From a virus, in IMG/VR virus record IMGVR_UViG_3300006947_000030, positions 1 to 39,451 of that record: DNA of 39,451 nt. The stretch is one strand, 5' to 3'. Shown here piece by piece: positions 30,854-37,839 of this stretch. The notes under the pieces are model-generated. The model was not told the DNA's origin and did not search any database. It saw only the letters and a list, made by a program, of their open reading frames with translations. The translations under genes and the position numbers were made by a program. The first letter of the stretch is position 1; every line of letters begins with the position of its first letter.

Positions 30854-31499
30854 TAATTTAGAATTCTTTGACCGTAACATCAACTTAGATATTACTCATA
30901 GATGTATTCTTCAATGCCCTAGATGTATGAGGCAATTTAAACCCGGACTGCACAAACGCGGTCATGATATATCTGTCGAAGATTATACAAAAATATGCAA
31001 AGCTTTCAGTGGTGTAGCTCTTTGCGGCCAAATGGGAGATCCTATATATCACACAAAACTTCACGATCTATTAGATGTTAATATAGAACAAAAGAATCGT
31101 TTACAGATTTCAACAAATGGCCACGGTAAAAAAGATGCATGGTGGGATAAGTCTTTTGCAAAGACGCGTAAGTTGCATAGGCATAAGTGGATATTTGGTA
31201 TAGATGGTTTACCTAAAGACAGCCATGTGCATCGTGTTAATCAAAATGGTGAAGCTGTTTTTGAAAAAATGGTTGAAGGCGCAAAGGTAGGCAATAACAT
31301 ACTCTGGCAGTATATCGTTTTTAAATATAATGAGAACGATATTGAAGAAGCTATTCAACTGGCCAGAGATAATAACATTAAATTCATGCTCTTAGAATCA
31401 AGTAGATGGCTAGGAGAAGACGATCCGCTTCGGCCATCTAAACATTATATTGATAGAACACTTGGACGTGAGATCGAAATGTTAGGAACGCAGGTATGA
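30837..31499 (+). CDS. Radical SAM protein 2, minimal
   Basis: A 220-residue protein with L-D-I-T-H-R-C23-x3-C27-x2-C30-M-R and a G-Q-M-G-D-P segment (64-69) in the position of the GGEP motif. There is no auxiliary Cys set on the chain, so it is a core-only radical SAM protein, shorter than most. It begins behind GAAGGAATACT inside the preceding gene and ends in ATGA with the Cys-rich protein at 31496, which could supply the missing cluster domain. Substrate unknown. Confidence 0.8.
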   Translation: MYNPADNLEFFDRNINLDITHRCILQCPRCMRQFKPGLHKRGHDISVEDYTKICKAFSGVALCGQMGDPIYHTKLHDLLDVNIEQKNRLQISTNGHGKKDAWWDKSFAKTRKLHRHKWIFGIDGLPKDSHVHRVNQNGEAVFEKMVEGAKVGNNILWQYIVFKYNENDIEEAIQLARDNNIKFMLLESSRWLGEDDPLRPSKHYIDRTLGREIEMLGTQV

Positions 31500-31855
31500 G
31501 TAAAATTATAGTAAGCGATAGGCCTAAGTTAACTAAAGCGCAAATAAGGGATATGGAAGTAAAACTATATCCTAGATGTTTAGATCTAGAACAAAGAAAA
31601 CCGCCTGCATATAGTGCAGCAGGATATATTCTTCCTTGTTGTTGGGCAGATACTGCTAACTGGGATGGTTATGAGAAACTTGTTCAAGAGCATTTACATA
31701 TCAGCAACGTTAAGGATGTTGATGAGATATTATTTTCATATGAATGGGATGAGTTTTTTCATAACTTAATAGAGAACCCAAGGCTAGCGCCGCGGGTGTG
31801 CAAAATTAAATGTTGCACAGAAATGCCATTTAAATTAAAATTAAAAGTAAGATAG
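31496..31855 (+). CDS. Free-standing SPASM/Twitch-like Cys-rich protein
   Basis: A 119-residue protein with six cysteines: Y-P-R-C28, G-Y-I-L-P-C48-C49, then V-C102-K-I-K-C106-C107. The L-P-C-C-W and later Cys cluster resemble the M-P-C-C and C-x2-C of the N-terminal domain in the 437-residue radical SAM protein, so I read it as an auxiliary iron-sulfur domain encoded apart from its enzyme. It is coupled (ATGA) to radical SAM protein 2. Partner and clusters are inferred. Confidence 0.65.
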   Translation: MSKIIVSDRPKLTKAQIRDMEVKLYPRCLDLEQRKPPAYSAAGYILPCCWADTANWDGYEKLVQEHLHISNVKDVDEILFSYEWDEFFHNLIENPRLAPRVCKIKCCTEMPFKLKLKVR

Positions 31856-31866
31856 CGGATGCAATT

Positions 31867-31938
31867 ATGCGATTAACAGTAGGGGATCAATCAATAGGAT
31901 TTTTTGATTTTGGTTCATATGATGGCGGAAGACAATGA
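31867..31938 (+). CDS. Small ORF of 23 residues, coupled to the next glycosyltransferase
   Basis: Between the Cys-rich protein and glycosyltransferase 3 a 23-codon frame runs from ATG 31867 to a TGA that overlaps the next ATG (ATGA at 31935-31938). The peptide has a Gly- and Phe-rich composition (I-G-F-F-D-F-G-S-Y-D-G-G). The ribosome site is weak. It may be a leader that couples translation, or a modification substrate, or chance. Confidence 0.3.
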   Translation: MRLTVGDQSIGFFDFGSYDGGRQ

Positions 31939-32681
31939 TACACATACTTACTCTTAAAGTAGGTACTAAGTACTCTGTGGACTATGTCAATAGGTTATAC
32001 AATAGCATTAAAAGAAATACCTCAGAAGAATTTAAACTTTATTGCTATACAGATGATAATAAAGGTGTACATTCTGATATAACTGTGATACAATTAGATA
32101 ATCCAGAGGAGTTTAAACTTCAATGGCATAAGATTAAATTCCATAAATCTGGATTTGGTGATATACCTGTAGGTGAGAAGTGTCTTATACTTGACATTGA
32201 TTGGATCATTACAGGTGACATGGATGATATACTCTCTTATGATCTTTCAAAGAATACGTTTGGTTGCTTTGAAAGATGGTGGTCTAACCTAACTCATCTA
32301 TGTAAGATCAATGGTGGATTTCAGATGTATCATATGGGAGACACTGATCATCTATGGGAAGAGTTTGTAAAAGATCCAGAGTATTGGCAAGAGTATTATA
32401 TTAATAACGGCTTAGCTTCTGGTCCTGTCAATGGTGAACAAAACTTTATTGATGAGCATGTTGGATTAGATCGTGCTTGGTTGCAACCTATATGGTTCGC
32501 AAAGTATCAAGAAGAAAGATTAAGAGAGATTCAAGTTAACTGGAATAAATCGTGTGGCATATCAGAGCCATTCTTTATGGGTGGTGAGTTTCATGAAGAT
32601 ATTAAAATGGTACACTTCTCTGATTCTGATAACAATATGGAACTAGTAGAAGATGATTGGATTAAGGATTATTGGTATTAA
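31935..32681 (+). CDS. GT-A-like glycosyltransferase 3
   Basis: A 248-residue protein with V-G-T-K-Y-S, F-K-L-Y-C-Y-T-D, and C-L-I-L-D-I-D-W (D-I-D at 87-89), followed by N-G-G-F-Q-M-Y and N-G-E-Q-N-F-I-D. It is the paralogue of glycosyltransferase 2 in opposite orientation. The start overlaps the small ORF (ATGA), behind GGCGGAAGAC. The 3' end converges on the B12 radical SAM gene with 20 bases of overlap. Confidence 0.72.
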   Translation: MIHILTLKVGTKYSVDYVNRLYNSIKRNTSEEFKLYCYTDDNKGVHSDITVIQLDNPEEFKLQWHKIKFHKSGFGDIPVGEKCLILDIDWIITGDMDDILSYDLSKNTFGCFERWWSNLTHLCKINGGFQMYHMGDTDHLWEEFVKDPEYWQEYYINNGLASGPVNGEQNFIDEHVGLDRAWLQPIWFAKYQEERLREIQVNWNKSCGISEPFFMGGEFHEDIKMVHFSDSDNNMELVEDDWIKDYWY

Positions 32682-33864
32682 ATTTTTCGATCTTATTTGT
32701 TGCATGATCTTTAAATTTATAACCAAGAGCAGCACCTACCTCAAATACCTTTAAGAATCTTCTATATCTTTCATCATAGTCTGAATTCTCATTAGTCCAT
32801 TTAAAACCAAAGTCATCATATAGATCTCTATGGTTATAATCAAGTGGTGTATTTTTATCGACCAACATCATATGAGGTGAGATTTCAGTGGTTGGTGCAT
32901 ATCTTTTAAACTTCTTTAGCATCTCTAAGGTTTCAAGGAAATCCTCTTTAGTCTCTGTAGGATAACCAACAATCAATAAGAACTTCATCTTGATACCTCG
33001 GTCACCAATGTTAGTGATAAACCATTCTAAGTCATCGTCACTAAACTTCTTCTTCATATGGTAACGTACTGCCTCAGATCCAGATTCAATCCCTATCGTT
33101 AATCCACTACATCCAGAATTAGCAAGGTTATTAAAGTCTTTCTCTAAAAAGGTCTTCTTAGGACGGATAATAAATTGACCGCTCCATTTAATTTTTTTAT
33201 CAATATTAGCAAGTGAATAACACATTTCTCTAAAATGATTCATAGACCCATTTACTAAAGAGTCTGAGAATCCAATACTCTTAAATCCTGTTTGTGTTGA
33301 TACAGCATGCATATGTTGAGCGATACGTTCACCACCAAGAAATCTATACTTAGGCCATATTGATGCAACATCACAAAAAGTACAGGCACGTACACATCCA
33401 CGAGAACCTGAGATCACAGCAGATGTGTACGCAGAATGATTTAGATCAGAGTAATCAGGAGGAGGTAGTATCGCCAAGTCAGGTATTTGTACTTGAGCTC
33501 TACCATTAATACCTGGATAATATTTATTTCCACGGAGGTATTCTAATAGAGCAAGCTCACCTTCACCTACAATATAATCACCATGCGGCCAATCTTTATG
33601 AACTCCTGAACCACCATAGATTACATTTTCATACTCTTCACCAAGCTCTAAAGCAAAGTCTACTTGCTCATATGAGAAGACTGAAATTCCTAGATACTTA
33701 TATTCGTATTGTGATATTGTTAGATGTATTGAATCAATATCACCTATCTGATTACCGTCAATTGTTTTTACAGTAAATCCGTGTTGTTCTATGTAAGCCT
33801 TTATAAATCCTAAAGCAGGGGAAGGTTTGTCTTTGTCCATTTCAGGCAAAGATACAAGTACCAT
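32662..33864 (-). CDS. B12-binding-domain radical SAM protein
   Basis: A 400-residue protein. Residues 1-130 form a Rossmann-like domain (M-V-L-V-S-L-P, G-F-I-K-A-Y-I-E-Q-H-G, Y-G-G-S-G) of the B12-binding type. At the spot of the DxHxxG cobalamin motif it has D36-G-N-Q-I-G41, so the His is Asn. The radical SAM core follows with C157-x3-C161-x2-C164 after S-R-G, then I-G-I-E-S-G-S and L-I-V-G-Y-P-T-E-T. Class B members include methylases and ring-forming enzymes; substrate unknown. Start at ATG 33864 directly after the upstream stop; GTG at 33873 is an alternative. Confidence 0.85.
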   Translation of the reverse strand: MVLVSLPEMDKDKPSPALGFIKAYIEQHGFTVKTIDGNQIGDIDSIHLTISQYEYKYLGISVFSYEQVDFALELGEEYENVIYGGSGVHKDWPHGDYIVGEGELALLEYLRGNKYYPGINGRAQVQIPDLAILPPPDYSDLNHSAYTSAVISGSRGCVRACTFCDVASIWPKYRFLGGERIAQHMHAVSTQTGFKSIGFSDSLVNGSMNHFREMCYSLANIDKKIKWSGQFIIRPKKTFLEKDFNNLANSGCSGLTIGIESGSEAVRYHMKKKFSDDDLEWFITNIGDRGIKMKFLLIVGYPTETKEDFLETLEMLKKFKRYAPTTEISPHMMLVDKNTPLDYNHRDLYDDFGFKWTNENSDYDERYRRFLKVFEVGAALGYKFKDHATNKIEKFNTNNP

Positions 33865-33865
33865 A

Positions 33866-34318
33866 TCATACACTAAACGCACCTACTATATGAATTCTGT
33901 CTTGCTTAGATGCATTAAGTGCAGTGTGCATTTTCGTCGTATCAATTACGTATGCTTCACCTGTTGCAGGTAAATGCATTTGCTCGCCGTCTACGATAAG
34001 AAAGCAATGTGGATTTGTTACGACTGGAATATGCAAACGTTTCGTATAGTCGTTGTGCCAATAAAGGCAAGTTTTAGGTTTCATTCTCATTATGCGTGTA
34101 CGTACTAATCCATGTTCATTGATAATAGAATTGATATAAGGAATATCAAACAAATTAATGTTATACTCTAACTCGTTATCATCTACGTATAAATAATTTT
34201 GTCCACGAGTAGGTTCAATAGGATCCATATCAGATCTATTCCCTTGTAGATATAATTGATTCTTGTACTCTGGAAGAGTTGTTAACTCCAATAGTATTTT
34301 AGAAATATTGTAATTCAT
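33866..34318 (-). CDS. Asp/Asn beta-hydroxylase-like 2OG oxygenase
   Basis: A 150-residue protein with the aspartyl/asparaginyl-hydroxylase pattern: C-L-Y-W-H88-N-D90, R-L-H-I-P-V (R94), then a small G-E-x-Y-V-I-D-T segment, H131, and R141-I-H. These are the iron ligands (H-x-D, H) and the 2-oxoglutarate Arg. Such enzymes hydroxylate residues in proteins. It is the first gene of a two-gene minus operon with the B12 radical SAM enzyme, under the promoter at 34352-34380. The ATG at 34318 has GGAGG at the best spacing; 34321 is also possible. Confidence 0.8.
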   Translation of the reverse strand: MNYNISKILLELTTLPEYKNQLYLQGNRSDMDPIEPTRGQNYLYVDDNELEYNINLFDIPYINSIINEHGLVRTRIMRMKPKTCLYWHNDYTKRLHIPVVTNPHCFLIVDGEQMHLPATGEAYVIDTTKMHTALNASKQDRIHIVGAFSV

Positions 34319-34351
34319 CATATACCTCCACCCTCAGCAGATAACTCTTCT

Positions 34352-34380
34352 ATTATAACACAGTTTTTACTATTTGTACA
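34352..34380 (-). promoter_or_regulatory. sigma70-type extended -10 promoter for the oxygenase/B12 radical SAM operon
   Basis: On the minus strand TGTACA (34380-34375) and TATAAT (34357-34352) are 17 bases apart, with TGT before the hexamer. -35 box, spacing and TGn match the promoter at 777-805. The leader to the ATG at 34318 is about 28 bases. Confidence 0.7.
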
Positions 34381-34382
34381 CA

Positions 34383-34390
34383 TATAAATA
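34383..34390 (+). promoter_or_regulatory. T4-type late promoter (distal) for the fibre operon
   Basis: A perfect TATAAATA at 34383-34390, about 74 bases before the ATG at 34465, beginning two bases beyond the -35 box of the opposing promoter. Confidence 0.65.
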
Positions 34391-34404
34391 AACTTATATG
34401 AAAC

Positions 34405-34412
34405 TATTTATG
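34405..34412 (-). promoter_or_regulatory. Possible late promoter variant CATAAATA facing the oxygenase operon
   Basis: CATAAATAG reads on the minus strand (34412-34404), one mismatch from the late consensus, facing the two-gene minus operon. It mirrors the variant at 8984-8991. Confidence 0.35.
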
Positions 34413-34426
34413 TAGATTCCACCTTG

Positions 34427-34434
34427 TATAAATA
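34427..34434 (+). promoter_or_regulatory. T4-type late promoter (proximal) for the fibre operon
   Basis: A perfect TATAAATA at 34427-34434, 30 bases before the ATG at 34465, whose ribosome site is GTGAGAA. This is the ordinary spacing for a leadered late mRNA. Confidence 0.8.
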
Positions 34435-34464
34435 GTTGTAAGAAATCTAATTAGTGAGAATTTG

Positions 34465-34797
34465 ATGGCAGTATACGCAAACATTTCAGCAGATCAAGGG
34501 ACGAGCTTCTCTGCAACGGTTACAGTAACAAGCTCTAACGGAGTGGATGCTGCAGACCTAACTGGTTATACTGCAGCCGCTCAAGCTCGTCGTACATATA
34601 CCTCCTCAACATCGTATCCTTTTGTTGCAGTTATTAATACTCCATCACAAGGCATCCTAACACTTTCTATGAGTCACTCAGTAACAGAAACTATGAAAGG
34701 TCGATACTTATACGACGTTGAAGTAACTGATGGTTCAGGAATTATAACCAGGGTTATTGAAGGTCAATTCGAAGTTGGGCCAGGAATAACTAGATAA
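34465..34797 (+). CDS. Small beta-rich virion protein at the start of the second fibre block
   Basis: A 110-residue protein with an N-terminal N-I-S-x-D-Q-G-T-S-F and a D-L-T-G-Y-T motif, followed by beta strands ending Y-D-V-E-V-T-D-G-S-G. This resembles the small immunoglobulin/BppU-like domains that attach to phage baseplates, but the match is only by pattern. It is the first gene behind the two late promoters and is followed by another small fibre-linked gene. Confidence 0.6.
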   Translation: MAVYANISADQGTSFSATVTVTSSNGVDAADLTGYTAAAQARRTYTSSTSYPFVAVINTPSQGILTLSMSHSVTETMKGRYLYDVEVTDGSGIITRVIEGQFEVGPGITR

Positions 34798-34810
34798 ATA
34801 GGATTAAGTA

Positions 34811-35023
34811 ATGACTGTACTTAAAGGAGCAATCGGACCAACTAGTAACTTGAGAGTTAAAACTCTTAATTTATCTACTGGACGGTTATTAGAATTAACT
34901 GACGTTGACCCTGTTGATCTTGGAGATGGGTCTGTTGTCGTATATAATGCAACGAGTGAAAAATTCGAGATCAGAAGAAAAATGGAAAACGCTAATACCC
35001 GAATAATTGGAGGAACATACTAA
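34811..35023 (+). CDS. Small fibre-associated protein
   Basis: A 70-residue protein with P-T-S-N-L-R-V, L-E-L-T-D-V and a beta-rich C-terminus ending R-I-I-G-G-T-Y. It overlaps the following fibre gene by TAATG and has AAGTA before its ATG; a GATAAATA (34793-34800) lies upstream. Small proteins of this kind may form an N-terminal fibre cap. Function unknown. Confidence 0.55.
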   Translation: MTVLKGAIGPTSNLRVKTLNLSTGRLLELTDVDPVDLGDGSVVVYNATSEKFEIRRKMENANTRIIGGTY

Positions 35024-36633
35024 TGGCAACAGTCATTAAAATTAAAAATACTGACCAGAGTAAGTTGCCAGTAGACGGAAGTAGTAATCCGGTAATTGCA
35101 ACTGGCGAGCTAGCTTACTCATCTCAAACACCACCTACACAAGCTAACCACGGCGGCCGTCTTTATATCGGTACAGGCGATGATAGTGGTACAGGCTTCT
35201 CGCCAACGTATCAAGTTATCGGTGGCGCATACTTTACTACTATGCTTGATCACGTTCATGGTACTGCGACAGCTGCATCTGCAGTTATCCTAGATGCTAA
35301 CAAGAAAATTGACGAATGGAATGTTGATAACCTTGTAATGAATGGTAGTACACTTTCTATCAACCAAACATCAGCTGCTAACGGTAACTTAACCATCGCT
35401 CCTGGTGGTTCCGGTGAGTTAGTAGTAACTGGTCCCGCAACGGTCAATGGTACATTCGATGTTGTTGGTGTAACTACGTTAACCGGCGCAGTTGTTGGTA
35501 CAGCTAACATCGGCGCTGCAACCATGTCCACGTCAGGTGAAGCAACGTTTGCATCAGCTATCGTTAGTGATCTTACGGCAGGCCGTGTAACCTTTGCAGG
35601 TACATCAGGCGCACTTGTTGATTCAGGTAACTTGTTATACAATACATCCTCAGGTTTATTAACAGTAACTGGTTCCCTTGCAGTTGATAATGTAAAGCTT
35701 GATGCTAATACAATTTCTACATTGTCTGGCTCGTTACTTATCGCACCTGCTTCTAACGCTGAAACAATTATTAGTTCTACTTCAGCCCTTAGAGTTCCAG
35801 CTGGTAATTCAAGTGAACGACCAGGTACAGCAGTCACCGGCCAGATTCGTTATAACAGTACGACTACACAGTTCGAAGGATATTCTAGTTCTGCATGGCA
35901 AGGTCTTGGTGGTGTCATTGATGCTGACCAAAACACTTATATCATTGCAGCACCTAGTTCTAACCTATCAGTCCCTGGTTCGCAAGTTGCAGATACTATT
36001 TACTTTGTAACTGGTGGAGCTTATCAAGGTAAGATTGATTCTGGTTCTGGTTTCACGTTTAATGAAGTTCGTGTTGACGGTTCAACTGTTGGTACTACGT
36101 CAGGCGATCTTTATTTAGATCCTGGTCATACAGGTTCAGGTTCACCTACTGGTAACGTTGTAGTATATGGTAACCTTAGTGTTATGGGTACTTCAACTAC
36201 CGTGAATTCAAACACCGTTACTGTTGATGATCCAGTATTTACTTTGGGTGGCGATACTGCCCCAAGTGCTGATGATAACAAAGATCGCGGTATTGAGTTT
36301 AGATGGCATAACGGTTCTGCAGCAAAGGTTGGTTTCTTTGGTTACGACGATTCAGCATCTCGCTTTAAGTTTGTTGCTGATGCGACTAACACTTCTGAAG
36401 TATTCGCAGGAAGTGCTGGTAACGTAGAATTTGGTAACGCACTTTTAGATGGTGTCACATTATCTAGTGGTAACTTTGGTGGTGGTCTATCCATCCCATA
36501 CTTTACTACATCAGGTAATATGGCGTTCTTAGTAGATGATGCTTCATCTGCATACGGAACTGAAGGTCAAACCCTTCAAACTGCGGCCAACGGAACTCCT
36601 TTCTTTGGCCACATTGATTGCGGCACTTACTAA
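35023..36633 (+). CDS. Tail fibre/adhesin-like protein A
   Basis: A 536-residue protein. The N-terminus M-A-T-V-I-K-I-K, G-E-L-A-Y-S and R-L-Y-I-G form the small attachment domain common in marine phage fibres and shared with the protein at 36871. Then follow beta repeats with N-G-x-L-T-I-A-P-G-G-S-G, G-D-L-Y-L-D-P-G, N-V-V-V-Y-G-N-L-S-V-M-G and V-D-D-P-V-F-T-L-G-G, a shaft pattern, and a final F-W/F-G-like C-terminus. It is downstream of the late promoters and ends just before the hairpin at 36648. Confidence 0.75.
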   Translation: MATVIKIKNTDQSKLPVDGSSNPVIATGELAYSSQTPPTQANHGGRLYIGTGDDSGTGFSPTYQVIGGAYFTTMLDHVHGTATAASAVILDANKKIDEWNVDNLVMNGSTLSINQTSAANGNLTIAPGGSGELVVTGPATVNGTFDVVGVTTLTGAVVGTANIGAATMSTSGEATFASAIVSDLTAGRVTFAGTSGALVDSGNLLYNTSSGLLTVTGSLAVDNVKLDANTISTLSGSLLIAPASNAETIISSTSALRVPAGNSSERPGTAVTGQIRYNSTTTQFEGYSSSAWQGLGGVIDADQNTYIIAAPSSNLSVPGSQVADTIYFVTGGAYQGKIDSGSGFTFNEVRVDGSTVGTTSGDLYLDPGHTGSGSPTGNVVVYGNLSVMGTSTTVNSNTVTVDDPVFTLGGDTAPSADDNKDRGIEFRWHNGSAAKVGFFGYDDSASRFKFVADATNTSEVFAGSAGNVEFGNALLDGVTLSSGNFGGGLSIPYFTTSGNMAFLVDDASSAYGTEGQTLQTAANGTPFFGHIDCGTY

Positions 36634-36647
36634 AATTATGGTAATCT

Positions 36648-36674
36648 GGACTCAGGATAAATAACCCTGAGTCC
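36648..36674 (+). repeat. Perfect 9-bp hairpin with a late-type -10 element in its loop
   Basis: GGACTCAGG (36648-36656) pairs exactly with CCTGAGTCC (36666-36674) around the 9-base loop ATAAATAAC. With the last G of the left arm the loop reads GATAAATA, one mismatch from the late -10. No T run follows, so it is not a standard terminator. It lies between a fibre gene (stop 36633) and the next ATG (36695). Confidence 0.75.
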
Positions 36675-36694
36675 TATAACACTTGAGGTATATA

Positions 36695-36862
36695 ATGGAT
36701 CAAGAATTAATGAACGTCTATATCAATAAACAGAATAGACTAATTGGCGATTTGATTAATAAGAATTTGATGTTAGATTCACAATTAGAAATTGCAAACC
36801 AAAAGATTGCAAAGTTATCTGAAGATGTGGATAAGACAAAAGAAGATACACCATATAAGTAG
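36695..36862 (+). CDS. Small coiled-coil protein (55 residues)
   Basis: A 55-residue protein starting at 36695 behind TTGAGGTATA and ending with TAG at 36860-36862, eight bases before the next fibre gene. It is one helix with heptads of I and L (L-I-G-D-L-I-N-K-N-L-M-L-D) and a charged Lys/Asp C-terminus. It resembles the small coiled-coil protein at 23385 in placement. Likely a chaperone or fibre connector. Confidence 0.65.
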   Translation: MDQELMNVYINKQNRLIGDLINKNLMLDSQLEIANQKIAKLSEDVDKTKEDTPYK

Positions 36863-36870
36863 GGTTTCCG

Positions 36871-37839
36871 ATGGCAACAGTAATAAGACATAAGAAAAGT
36901 AGTACGGGAGGTAGTGCACCAACTACAAGCAATCTCGCGCTCGGTGAATTTGCCATCAATACAACTGACGGTGATATTTACTTAAAGAAATCAGTAGGTG
37001 GTACTGAATCAATTGTAAAGTTTTCTGGTAGCGGAACAACAGCTAGCGCGACTTCTATGACGGTCAATGCCTTTACCGGCAATGGATCAACAAGAGCTTA
37101 TACCCTTAGTAGCATACCAGACAACGATCAATTAGTCTTTGCCACTATTAACGGTATAAACCAACATATAACTACGTATTCAATAAGCGGTAATGCACTA
37201 ACATTTACTACAGCGCCGGCAAATGGAGATGCTGTAGAAATACGAGTGCTCTCAAGCGATTCAACAGTCGTTAGCTTAAGAGATTATGCGAATTATGTTT
37301 ATACAATTTCAACCTCCACAAGTTCTTTAAGCGGAGCAGATGATACTAGTACAACACTAGCCTATGATGCAACTAAGTTAAATGTATACCAAAACGGTGT
37401 GCGGCTTATCAATGGTTCTGACTATACTGCTACTAACGGAACTTCAATCACATTCATTACTTCATTAGAATCTGGTGACGTTGTTGAAATCGAATCGTTT
37501 GGCAGAGCCTCAATTGCATCTCATGATGCTCTTCAACCAGGTGGTGCAGCGTTAAGTACTACTGCTACGAACCAAACAGTTGATACATTCACAAAAACTC
37601 AGTATCGAAGTGCAAAGTATTTAGTTCAAGCTTCGGCAGGTTCTGCGTATCATTGTTCAGAAGTGCTACTCATTCATGATGGCACAAATACGCATATGAC
37701 AGAATATGGAGTAATATATACTGGTAGTTCATTGTATACTGTGAGCTCAGATATTTCTGGAACTACTGTGAGACTGTTGTGTAGTCCTGTTAACGCTAAT
37801 ACAACTATTAAACTTCAAAGACTTACGGTGGTCGCATAG
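36871..37839 (+). CDS. Tail fibre/adhesin-like protein B
   Basis: A 322-residue protein whose N-terminus (M-A-T-V-I-R, L-A-L-G-E-F-A-I-N-T, D-G-D-I-Y-L-K-K) matches the attachment domain of protein A at 35023 and is typical of marine phage fibre genes. The middle and C-terminus contain T-G-N-G-S-T-R-A-Y-T-L, repeated N-G-V/I-N-Q modules (the second as V-Y-Q-N-G-V-R-L), and G-D-V-V-E-I, a repeat common in phage adhesins. It is followed directly by protein C. Confidence 0.75.
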   Translation: MATVIRHKKSSTGGSAPTTSNLALGEFAINTTDGDIYLKKSVGGTESIVKFSGSGTTASATSMTVNAFTGNGSTRAYTLSSIPDNDQLVFATINGINQHITTYSISGNALTFTTAPANGDAVEIRVLSSDSTVVSLRDYANYVYTISTSTSSLSGADDTSTTLAYDATKLNVYQNGVRLINGSDYTATNGTSITFITSLESGDVVEIESFGRASIASHDALQPGGAALSTTATNQTVDTFTKTQYRSAKYLVQASAGSAYHCSEVLLIHDGTNTHMTEYGVIYTGSSLYTVSSDISGTTVRLLCSPVNANTTIKLQRLTVVA

